From assembly GCF_028200735.1 (NCBI RefSeq), contig NZ_JAQKPV010000001.1, positions 310,001 to 374,000 of the forward strand: a stretch of DNA of 64,000 nucleotides, in the 5' to 3' direction. The notes under the pieces are model-generated. The model saw only the letters and a program-made list of their open reading frames with translations. It searched no databases and had not been told where the DNA came from. A program made the position numbers and the translations under genes. Origin of the DNA: Streptomyces sp. ACA25 (GTDB taxonomy: Bacteria > Actinomycetota > Actinomycetes > Streptomycetales > Streptomycetaceae). Positions 1 through 7,490 of the stretch are shown here, piece by piece (position 1 is the first letter of the stretch; each line of letters starts with the position of its first letter).

Positions 1-108
1 GTGACGTGCGCCCGGGCTCCTGCGCGGGTCGCGCACCCGGGGGATGGAAGCTGCCACACATGGCACCAGAAGTAGAAGCTGTCGCCTGCAGGCGCCCGAT
101 GGGGGCCC

Positions 109-130
109 TTCCCAGCCACCGGGCTGGGAA
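109..130 (+). promoter_or_regulatory. Stem-loop in the leader of the PBP gene
   Basis: A perfect 9-bp stem (109-117 with 122-130, loop ACCG) lies just before the ribosome-binding site GAGGAG (139-144) of the PBP gene. A 12-bp palindrome, CGCCTGCAGGCG, precedes it at 83-94. The stem-loop could be a weak terminator of an upstream gene or a leader structure. There is no T-run. No gene is visible in positions 1-153. Confidence 0.4.
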
Positions 131-153
131 ATCGCCCGAGGAGTAGCTGTCCC

Positions 154-2844
154 ATGAGCGAGCACCGTCGCAAGCCGCCGCAGTCGCGCGGCCGCCGCGC
201 CTCGGCGCCGTCCGATCGGCGGGGCGCCCCACCGCCGGAGGCCGGCAGACACGCCACACCGCACGAAGCTCCCCCCTACGGAAGCCGCTCCGAGGCTCGC
301 CGAGCGGCCGGGAGCGGCGGTAGGCGACGCGCGGCCGCGTCCGCTGCTGAGGGAGTCGGCGGCGGACGACGGGCCGCCCGCGGACGACGGGCGGAGCAGC
401 CGCAGAAGAAGCGCTTCATCGACTACCCCCGGGCGGGCAAGTACGGAGTGCGCCGCTGGATGCCCTCCTTCAAGCAGGTGCTCGGCTCGGCGATTCTCTT
501 CATGGGGCTGATGCTGGGACTCGTCGGCGCCGCCTATGCGATGGTCGACGTCCCCGACCCGAACAAGATGGCCACCCAGCAGAAGAACGTCTACTACTGG
601 GCGGACGGCAGCCGGATGGTGGTCGCCGGAGGCGGAGAGCACAACCGGCAGATCATCCCCCTGACCCAGATCCCGAAGGACATGCAGTTCGCGGCGATCT
701 CGGCGGAGAACCACACCTTCCGGGAGGACCGGGGCGTCGACCCGATCGGCATCGGCCGGGCCGTGGTCAACATGGCCCGCGGCGGAGACACCCAGTCAGG
801 GTCGACGATCACCCAGCAGTACGTGAAAAATCTCTACCTGACGCAGGAACAGACCCTGGAGCGCAAGGCCAAGGAACTGCTCATCTCGGTCAAGGTGGGG
901 GCCACCGTCCAGAAGGACGAAATTCTCGCGGGGTACCTCAACACCTCCTACTTCGGCCGGGGCGCCTACGGCATCCAGGCCGCGGCGCAGGCCTACTACG
1001 GCATCGACGCCGAGGAGCTCGACGCCAGCCAGTCGGCGTTCCTCACCACACTGCTCAAGGGCCCTGAGTACTACGACCCGCACGGTGGCGTCCGGGGTGA
1101 GGAAGCGGCCGAGGCGAACATGGAGCGGGCCGTCAAGCGCTGGGACTGGGTACTCGAGCGCCGGGTCCAGCTCAACAACCTGACGGCGACGGAGCGCGCG
1201 GAGTTCACAGAGTTCCCGATGCCCAACAAGCCCTCTAAGGCCACCGAGCTCGGCGGCCAGATCGGCTACATGACGGAGCTGGTCAACCGCTACCTCCTCG
1301 ACCAGGAGATCCTCACCCAGCAGCAGCTGGACGACGGCGGCTACCAGATCCACACCACCTTCGACCAGGACAAGGTCGACCAGATGGTGCAGGCCGTCGA
1401 GAACGTCCAGGAGGAGTTCGACCCGGAGGAGCGGGACGCGGACAAGTACGTGCAGTTCGGCGGAGCCTCGGTGGTCCCCGGGGACGGCGCCATCGTGGCG
1501 ATCTACGGAGGCGTGTCCGCCACCGAGCACTACGTCAACAACGCGAACCGCCAGGACGTGCAGGTCGGCTCGATCTTCAAGCCGTTCGTCCTCGCCGCCG
1601 CCATGCGTGACGGTGTCCGTGACCCCAACAGGCCACCGGACCAGCCCGACTCCGACCGCACACCGCTTTCTCCGGAAAGCGTGTACAGCAGTGAGGACGG
1701 CTTGCTGATCCATCACTACGACGGCACCGAGTGGCGCGGCGAGGACGAGGAGACCGGCGAGGAGATCTCCTGGCGGCAGCCCAACCTCGAGGGCCAGGAG
1801 CAGGGCGACATCAGTCTGCGCAAGGCCATGGAGGTGTCCGCCAACTCTCCGTTCGTGCAGCTGGCCATGGACATCGGCATCGACCGGGTGGCCCAGGCCG
1901 CCATCGACGCCGGCCTGCACAAGGACAGCCTCGGCCCGCACAACGACAGTGTGCCGTCGTTCGCGCTCGGTGTCTCGACTCCGAGCGCGATCCGGATGGC
2001 GGACAGCTACGCCACCTTCGCCGCCAGCGGCGTGCAGGCCGAGCCCTACTCGGTCACGCTCGTGGAGAAGGAGGGCTCGGTCGTGCACGAGCATGAGAAG
2101 GAGACCCGGCAGGCCTTCGACTCGGTGATCGCCGACAATGTCACCGAGGTGCTCGTCAATGTGGTGGAGGAAGGCACGGGCAAGCGCGCCCAGGCGCTCG
2201 GCAAACCCACCGCCGCCAAGACCGGCACCACCGACCGGAACATCAGCGCCTGGTTCGCGGGATACACCCCGCACCTGTCCACTGCGATCGGCATGTTCCG
2301 CTACCCGCACACCGAGGACCTGCCGCCCGAGGAGCGCGCCTTCCTCCCCATGAACGGCACCGGCGGGGAGCCCAAGGTCTACGGCTCCGGCTTCCCGGCC
2401 AGCGTATGGGTGGACTACATGGCGGAAGCCACCAAGGACGACCCGGCTACCTCGTTCCCCGAAGCGCGCCCGGTGGGCGAGAAGATCTGGGGCGGCCAGG
2501 CCGAGAGCCCGGAGCCGACGCCGACCGAGGAGCCCGAGGAGACCGAGGAGCCGGAAGAGACCGAGGAGCCCGAAGAGCCCGAGGAGCCCGAAGAGCTGCC
2601 GACGCAGCCGGAGGAGACCGACCCCACGGACACCTGCCCGCCCTGGGACCGTCGCTGCGGTGAGGACGACGACACCGACCAGGGGATGGACGAGGGCAAC
2701 GACGGCGGCCAGCCCGGTGGGACCGACGGCGGTACAGGCGGCGACGTCGGCACCGACCAGGGCATGGACGAGGGCACCACCGACGGGGACGGCGGCAACA
2801 CCATCTGGGGCAGCAGCCGCGGCCCTGGCGGAGGGGGCGGCTGA
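154..2844 (+). CDS. Class A penicillin-binding protein (bifunctional transglycosylase/transpeptidase)
   Basis: This 896-residue protein polymerises glycan strands from lipid II and cross-links their stem peptides at the outer face of the membrane. A long basic, disordered cytoplasmic N-terminus precedes one membrane segment (about residues 108-130). The GT51 domain follows, with the presumed catalytic Glu at E185 (AENHTF) and the QSGSTITQQYVKN motif. The transpeptidase domain has SxxK at S473-K476, SxN at S562-N564 and KTGT at K689-T692, so both activities look intact. The C-terminus is unusual: a Glu/Pro/Thr-rich tail from about residue 787, then Gly/Asp-rich sequence holding two copies of TDQGMDEG. 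GAGGAG lies nine bases before the ATG. Streptomyces carries several such PBPs, so no symbol is assigned. Confidence 0.93.
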   Translation: MSEHRRKPPQSRGRRASAPSDRRGAPPPEAGRHATPHEAPPYGSRSEARRAAGSGGRRRAAASAAEGVGGGRRAARGRRAEQPQKKRFIDYPRAGKYGVRRWMPSFKQVLGSAILFMGLMLGLVGAAYAMVDVPDPNKMATQQKNVYYWADGSRMVVAGGGEHNRQIIPLTQIPKDMQFAAISAENHTFREDRGVDPIGIGRAVVNMARGGDTQSGSTITQQYVKNLYLTQEQTLERKAKELLISVKVGATVQKDEILAGYLNTSYFGRGAYGIQAAAQAYYGIDAEELDASQSAFLTTLLKGPEYYDPHGGVRGEEAAEANMERAVKRWDWVLERRVQLNNLTATERAEFTEFPMPNKPSKATELGGQIGYMTELVNRYLLDQEILTQQQLDDGGYQIHTTFDQDKVDQMVQAVENVQEEFDPEERDADKYVQFGGASVVPGDGAIVAIYGGVSATEHYVNNANRQDVQVGSIFKPFVLAAAMRDGVRDPNRPPDQPDSDRTPLSPESVYSSEDGLLIHHYDGTEWRGEDEETGEEISWRQPNLEGQEQGDISLRKAMEVSANSPFVQLAMDIGIDRVAQAAIDAGLHKDSLGPHNDSVPSFALGVSTPSAIRMADSYATFAASGVQAEPYSVTLVEKEGSVVHEHEKETRQAFDSVIADNVTEVLVNVVEEGTGKRAQALGKPTAAKTGTTDRNISAWFAGYTPHLSTAIGMFRYPHTEDLPPEERAFLPMNGTGGEPKVYGSGFPASVWVDYMAEATKDDPATSFPEARPVGEKIWGGQAESPEPTPTEEPEETEEPEETEEPEEPEEPEELPTQPEETDPTDTCPPWDRRCGEDDDTDQGMDEGNDGGQPGGTDGGTGGDVGTDQGMDEGTTDGDGGNTIWGSSRGPGGGGG

Positions 2845-2882
2845 TCGCGCCGTGACCTTCCCGGCGTGGGCCGTACGGCAGG

Positions 2883-4376
2883 ATGTGGGCCATGGTGTAT
2901 TCCGGGCGCCCACACCCCGCAGAGCCCGTACGGCCCACCGAGCAGGACGAGGTGGCGGCCGCCGGCAGTGAGCTGATCGGCGGCCCCGCAGGCAAACGGA
3001 TCCGGCCGGGGACCGGCTGGTGGACGCCGGTACGCATCATCACGCTGGTCATGACCGGGATGTTCGCCCTCGGCCTGGTGCAGAAGCTGCCCTGCTACCG
3101 CAGCAGCTGGTTTCACGGCCCGGCCGACCAGTACACCCGGGCGTGCTACTCCGACATCCCCCACCTCTACGGCGCCCGTGGGTTCGCCGAGGGCCTCATC
3201 CCGTACTTCGACCGCATTCCCGAAGAGCTTTCCCGCGGGATGGAGTATCTGGAGTACCCGGTACTCACCGGCCTCTTCATGGAAGTGGCCGCCTGGCTGA
3301 CGCCCGGCGAAGTCGCCGGCCAGCGGCCGGAACAGATCTACTGGCTGGTCAATGCCGGACTGCTCCTGATCTGTGCCCTCATCATCGCCGTCTGTGTCTC
3401 CCGTATCCACCGGAACCGCCCCTGGGACGGACTACTGGTGGCCCTCTCCCCCGCCTTCGCTCTCACCGCAACGATCAACTGGGACCTGTTCGCCGGCGCC
3501 CTGGCCTGTGCCGCTCTCCTCATGTGGTCTCGTGGGAGGCCTCTGGCCACCGGGGTTCTCCTCGGTCTCGCCACAGCCGCCAAGCTCTACCCGCTTCTCC
3601 TGCTGGGCCCCCTGCTGCTGCTGTGCTGGCGGGCGGGCCGCCTGCGGGCCTTCGCGCTCACCGCAGCCGGAGCCACCGGGGCCTGGCTGACGGTCAACCT
3701 TCCGGTAATGCTCCTGGCGACGGAAGGCTGGGCGAAGTTCTACACCTTCAGCCAGGAACGCCCGGTGGACTTCGGTTCCTTCTGGCTCGTGCTCGCCCAG
3801 CGCACCGATCTCCACCTGCCCCCGGAGACCGTCAACCCTCTCGCCACCGGACTGGTGCTCCTGGGATGCGCAGCGATCGGCCTCCTCGCGCTGGCCGCCC
3901 CGCGACGGCCCCGGCTGGCTCAGCTGGCTTTTCTCGTCGTCGCTGTCTTCGTCCTCACCAACAAGGTGTACTCCCCGCAGTACGTCCTCTGGCTCATTCC
4001 GCTCGCGGTGCTCGCCCGGCCCCGATGGCGTGACTTCCTCATCTGGCAGACCTGCGAAGTGCTCTACTTCCTGTCCATCTGGATGTATCTCGCCCAGACC
4101 AGCGGGGCCCACGGCCTGCCCGCCGGCGGCTACCAGCTGGCTATCGTGCTCCATCTGGCCGGCACGCTCTACCTCTGCACGATGGTCGTCCGGGATGTAC
4201 TCCGGCCCGAGCACGACATGGTGCGCCGGGACGGCTCGGACGATCCGGGAGGCGGTGTCCTGGACCGGGCTCCGGACAGGTTCACCCTGCGCCGCCGGCC
4301 CGTCCCCCGTACCGGCCTTCCGGATCACCGGCTCGTGGAGCCGGCGCCGTTTCACGTGAAACGAGCCCGCTCATGA
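2883..4376 (+). CDS. Membrane glycosyltransferase, GT87/DUF2029-like
   Basis: This polytopic protein of about 497 residues has roughly ten hydrophobic segments starting near residue 55. An acidic first extracytoplasmic loop contains the YSDIPHLYGARG and EYPVLTGLF stretches. That layout fits the GT87/DUF2029 family, which includes actinobacterial polyprenyl-phosphate-dependent mannosyltransferases; the donor and acceptor cannot be read here. The start is uncertain: ATG 2883, ATG 2892 and GTG 2895 are in frame and none has a strong Shine-Dalgarno. The last codons contain a parS site (4349-4362) read as FHVKR. The stop overlaps the next start as ATGA, so it is probably cotranslated with the transporter. 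It lies 38 bp after the PBP gene, which suggests a cell-envelope role. Confidence 0.75.
   Translation: MWAMVYSGRPHPAEPVRPTEQDEVAAAGSELIGGPAGKRIRPGTGWWTPVRIITLVMTGMFALGLVQKLPCYRSSWFHGPADQYTRACYSDIPHLYGARGFAEGLIPYFDRIPEELSRGMEYLEYPVLTGLFMEVAAWLTPGEVAGQRPEQIYWLVNAGLLLICALIIAVCVSRIHRNRPWDGLLVALSPAFALTATINWDLFAGALACAALLMWSRGRPLATGVLLGLATAAKLYPLLLLGPLLLLCWRAGRLRAFALTAAGATGAWLTVNLPVMLLATEGWAKFYTFSQERPVDFGSFWLVLAQRTDLHLPPETVNPLATGLVLLGCAAIGLLALAAPRRPRLAQLAFLVVAVFVLTNKVYSPQYVLWLIPLAVLARPRWRDFLIWQTCEVLYFLSIWMYLAQTSGAHGLPAGGYQLAIVLHLAGTLYLCTMVVRDVLRPEHDMVRRDGSDDPGGGVLDRAPDRFTLRRRPVPRTGLPDHRLVEPAPFHVKRARS
4349..4362. other. parS site
   Basis: Exact 14-bp ParB-binding palindrome GTTTCACGTGAAAC. It lies inside the last codons of the GT87-like gene, ten bases before the MFS start codon, and is translated as part of FHVKR. 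This sequence is the known parS consensus of Streptomyces, and parA/parB are in this window. Confidence 0.95.
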
Positions 4377-5686
4377 CAGTGGCCCAGGACCTGCGCACGC
4401 TGCTGCGCTTCCCCGGTTTCCGGAAGCTGCTGGCCGTCCGGCTTCTGTCGCAGCTCTCCGACGGTGTCTTCCAGGTCGGCCTGGCCACCTACGTCGTCTT
4501 CTCACCCGAACAGCAGACGACCCCCGGCGACATCGCAGCCGCCATGGCCGTGCTGCTGCTCCCATATTCACTCCTCGGGCCACTGGCCGGGGTCCTGCTG
4601 GACCGCTGGCGCCGCCGGCAGGTACTGCTGTACGGAAACCTGCTGCGGGCCGTGCTCGCCGGCGCGACCTGTGCCCTGGTTCTCAGCAATGTGCCCAGCT
4701 GGCTCTTCTACCTCTCCGCTCTTTCCGTCACCGCGGTCAACCGGTTCATTCTGGCCGGCCTTTCCGCTTCCCTGCCCCGGGTGGTCGACACGGAACGGCT
4801 GGTGGTCGCCAACTCCCTTTCACCGACTGCGGGGACGGTGGCCGCGACAGTGGGGGGCGCGGCAGCCTTCGGCGTGCAGTTCCTCGCCCCTACCGAGGGC
4901 GGTGGGGACGCTCTCGCGCTGCTGCTTGCGGCCGTCCTGTACCTGCTCGCCGGGAGCGCCGCCCTGCGCATGCGGAAGGATCTGCTCGGGCCGGATGCCG
5001 GGGAGGTCCAGCACCAGCTGCGGGCGGCGGTGGCGAGCACGCTCCGGGGCCTGCTCGCCGGGTTCCGGCACCTGACCGAGCGACGTCCGGCTGCCCGCGC
5101 CCTGGCCGGGATGAGCCTCATGCGCTTCTGCTACGGCGCCCTGCTCGTGACCGTCCTCATGCTTGCTCGCTATGCCTGGGGGGACGAGGGCGGCCCGCAG
5201 GACGGCTTGGCTCTGATGGGGCTGGCGGTGGGCGTGTCCGGTGCCGGATTCTTCTTCGCGGCTTTGATCACGCCTTGGGCGGTCGGCCACCTGGGCCGGC
5301 TTGGCTGGTTCGCCGCCTGCGCGGCCATCGCGGCTGTTCTGGTCCCCGCCCTGGGCCTGTGGTTCCAGCCTGCACCGATGCTGATCGCGGCTTTCGTGCT
5401 CGGTCTCGTGACGCAGGGAGCCAAGATCACCACCGACACCGTGGTACAGACCTCGGTGGACGATGTGTATCGCGGCCGGGTTTTCGCGCTGTACGACATG
5501 CTCTTCAACATCGCGTTCGTCGGTGCGGCAGGACTGGCAGCGGTCATGCTGCCCCCGGACGGCCGTTCGGTCCACCTCGTCGTCACCGTCTCCGTTCTCT
5601 ACGCGATGACGGCCCTGGCGATGTACCGGTACCACCGGCGCGCCACGGCCGCCGCCGATGGCCCATCCTTTCCTGCCCCCTCCTGA
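4373..5686 (+). CDS. MFS transporter
   Basis: A 437-residue integral membrane protein with about twelve hydrophobic segments. The N-terminal stretch RLLSQLSDGVFQVGLATYVV is typical of major-facilitator permeases of the drug/unknown-substrate type, followed by a loop with DRWRRRQVL. The substrate is not predictable. It starts at an ATG overlapping the previous stop (ATGA), which implies translational coupling with the GT87-like gene. It converges on the CCA-adding enzyme gene, and the 163-bp gap between them contains the parS-centred palindrome. Confidence 0.85.
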   Translation: MTVAQDLRTLLRFPGFRKLLAVRLLSQLSDGVFQVGLATYVVFSPEQQTTPGDIAAAMAVLLLPYSLLGPLAGVLLDRWRRRQVLLYGNLLRAVLAGATCALVLSNVPSWLFYLSALSVTAVNRFILAGLSASLPRVVDTERLVVANSLSPTAGTVAATVGGAAAFGVQFLAPTEGGGDALALLLAAVLYLLAGSAALRMRKDLLGPDAGEVQHQLRAAVASTLRGLLAGFRHLTERRPAARALAGMSLMRFCYGALLVTVLMLARYAWGDEGGPQDGLALMGLAVGVSGAGFFFAALITPWAVGHLGRLGWFAACAAIAAVLVPALGLWFQPAPMLIAAFVLGLVTQGAKITTDTVVQTSVDDVYRGRVFALYDMLFNIAFVGAAGLAAVMLPPDGRSVHLVVTVSVLYAMTALAMYRYHRRATAAADGPSFPAPS

Positions 5687-5713
5687 GGCTCTCCGTCCAC
5701 GACGGGCCTGGGG

Positions 5714-5765
5714 GCCACGAGGGCTGGGTGCTGTTTCACGTGAAACAGCACCCAGCCCTCGTGGC
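5714..5765. terminator. 52-bp perfect palindrome, bidirectional terminator with parS at its centre
   Basis: Positions 5714-5739 are the exact reverse complement of 5740-5765, so the whole 52 bp is a perfect palindrome with parS at the dyad. It lies between the convergent MFS and cca genes, where a shared intrinsic terminator is expected. Transcripts from either side would form a 26-bp stem. There is no T-run, which is usual for Streptomyces terminators. Double use as terminator and ParB site is inferred from position and symmetry. Confidence 0.8.
5733..5746. other. parS site
   Basis: Exact GTTTCACGTGAAAC. It is extended by flanking T and A to the 16-mer TGTTTCACGTGAAACA and sits at the dyad of the 52-bp palindrome between the convergent MFS and cca genes. 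Confidence 0.96.
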
Positions 5766-5849
5766 TGCCAGGCATCTGCTGCGAGGGCCGGCCCTCTGGT
5801 CCGGCACCCCCGTCGCGGCAGCTCACGGCGAACCTGGCAGCGACATGAC

Positions 5850-7349
5850 TCAGTCCTGAGCCGCCCACCAGCTCTTGAGTGCGGCCTCAGCCGCCTCGCG
5901 TCCCAGCGGGCCGTGCTCCATCCGCAACTCGAGAAGATGGGCGTATGCCTTCCCGATCTGCGGGCCGGGCCCGGCACCGAGGATCTGCATGATCTCGTTG
6001 CCGTTGAGATCAGGGCGGATCGAGTCCAGCTCCTCCTGTTCCTGGAGCTGGGCAATGCGGGCTTCCAGGCCGTCGTAGGCCCGGGCGAGCGCCTGCGCCT
6101 TCCGCTTGTTCCGGGTGGTGCAGTCCGACCGGGTCAGTTTGTGCAGGCGGCCGAGCAACGGGCCGGCATCGCGCACGTAGCGCCGGACGGCCGAGTCGCT
6201 CCACTCACCTCCGCCGTAGCCGTGGAAGCGCAGGTGGAGCTCGACCAGCCGCGACACGTCCTTCACCAGGTCGTTGGGGTACTTGAGCTTGGTCATCCGG
6301 GACTTGGTGAGCTTCGCCCCCACCACCTCGTGGTGGTGGAAGGAGACACGCCCGTCCTTCTCGAAGCGACGGGTCTTCGGCTTCCCGATGTCGTGCAGGA
6401 GAGCCGCCAGACGCAGCACCAGGTCGGGCTCGCCGTCCTCCAGATCGATTGCCTGCTCGAGCACGGTCAGACTGTGCTCGTAGACGTCCTTGTGCCGGTG
6501 ATGCTCATCGCTCTCCAGGCGCAGGGCGGGGAGCTCGGGGAGTACCCGGTCCGCCAGCCCTGTGCCGACCAGCAGGGAGAGACCTTTGCGAGGGTGGCTG
6601 CCCAGCAGAAGCTTGTTCAGCTCGTCCCGCACCCGCTCCACGGACACGATGTCGATCCGCTCCGCCATCGACCGCATGGCGGCGACCACGTCGTCGGCAA
6701 CGGTGAAGTCCAGCTGTGCGGCGAAGCGAGCCGCCCGCAGCATGCGCAGCGGGTCGTCGGAGAAGGAGTCCTCGGGGGTCCCCGGGGTGCGCAGCACCCC
6801 CCGGGCCAGGTCTTCCAGCCCGCGGTGCGGGTCGATGAATTCCTTGCGGGGCAAGGCCACCGCCATCGCGTTGACGGTGAAGTCACGCCTGCTGAGGTCT
6901 TCTTCGATGGAGTTGCCATAAGCCACCACCGGCTTGCGGGAGTCGCGGTTGTAGGCCTCGGAGCGGTAGGTGGTGATCTCGATCTGGAAGTCCCGCGACT
7001 CCCCGTTCCCGCTGAGCTGCTTACGGCAGCCGACCGTGCCGAAAGCGATCCCCACCTCCCACACGGCGTCCGCCCACGGGCGCACGAGAGCCAGCACCTC
7101 GTCGGGTCTGGCGTCAGTGGTGAAATCGAGATCATTGCCGAGGCGCCCCAGCAACGCGTCGCGCACCGAGCCGCCTACCAGGGCGAGAGAGAAGCCCGCC
7201 GCCTCGAACCGGCGGGCAAGGTCGTCAGCGACGGGGGCGACGCGCAGCAGCTCGCTCACGGCCTGCCGCTGAGCCCCTCCTAGCGCCTGGCCCGGGCCGG
7301 GTTCGGGAGCGGACGGGACGAAGTGGGTGTGATTCCTGTCGTTCGGCAC
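5850..7349 (-). CDS. cca: CCA tRNA nucleotidyltransferase
   Basis: This 499-residue enzyme adds or repairs the 3'-CCA end of tRNAs. The nucleotidyltransferase head shows LVGGSVRDALLGR followed by NDLDFTT, the metal-binding DxD context of the poly(A) polymerase/CCA-enzyme family. An HD-type domain follows, with LAALLHDIGKPKTR. Of the tRNAs in this window, tRNA-Ala and tRNA-Leu lack an encoded CCA, so they depend on such an enzyme. The gene is divergent from the DUF6049-MurJ-SigM group. This linkage (pcnA/cca next to murJ and sigM) is conserved near actinobacterial origins. Confidence 0.93.
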   Translation of the reverse strand: MPNDRNHTHFVPSAPEPGPGQALGGAQRQAVSELLRVAPVADDLARRFEAAGFSLALVGGSVRDALLGRLGNDLDFTTDARPDEVLALVRPWADAVWEVGIAFGTVGCRKQLSGNGESRDFQIEITTYRSEAYNRDSRKPVVAYGNSIEEDLSRRDFTVNAMAVALPRKEFIDPHRGLEDLARGVLRTPGTPEDSFSDDPLRMLRAARFAAQLDFTVADDVVAAMRSMAERIDIVSVERVRDELNKLLLGSHPRKGLSLLVGTGLADRVLPELPALRLESDEHHRHKDVYEHSLTVLEQAIDLEDGEPDLVLRLAALLHDIGKPKTRRFEKDGRVSFHHHEVVGAKLTKSRMTKLKYPNDLVKDVSRLVELHLRFHGYGGGEWSDSAVRRYVRDAGPLLGRLHKLTRSDCTTRNKRKAQALARAYDGLEARIAQLQEQEELDSIRPDLNGNEIMQILGAGPGPQIGKAYAHLLELRMEHGPLGREAAEAALKSWWAAQD

Positions 7350-7490
7350 AACAGCACAGCGTACGTGTCCACCGACGGCCCCGACGGCCCCTTTCCGGCT
7401 GGGCTTCGCGGCACTCGGGCAGCTCAGCGGTCGTTACCATGAGCATCAGGTTCGACCGGCACAGGACACACGAGGGAACGGGGCTCAGGA

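Noticed and set aside
796..2913. Long minus-strand open frame opposite the PBP gene
   Set aside because: It is rich in Val, Gly, Arg and Leu with no domain. The opposite strand has complete PBP motifs, so this is a GC-bias shadow.
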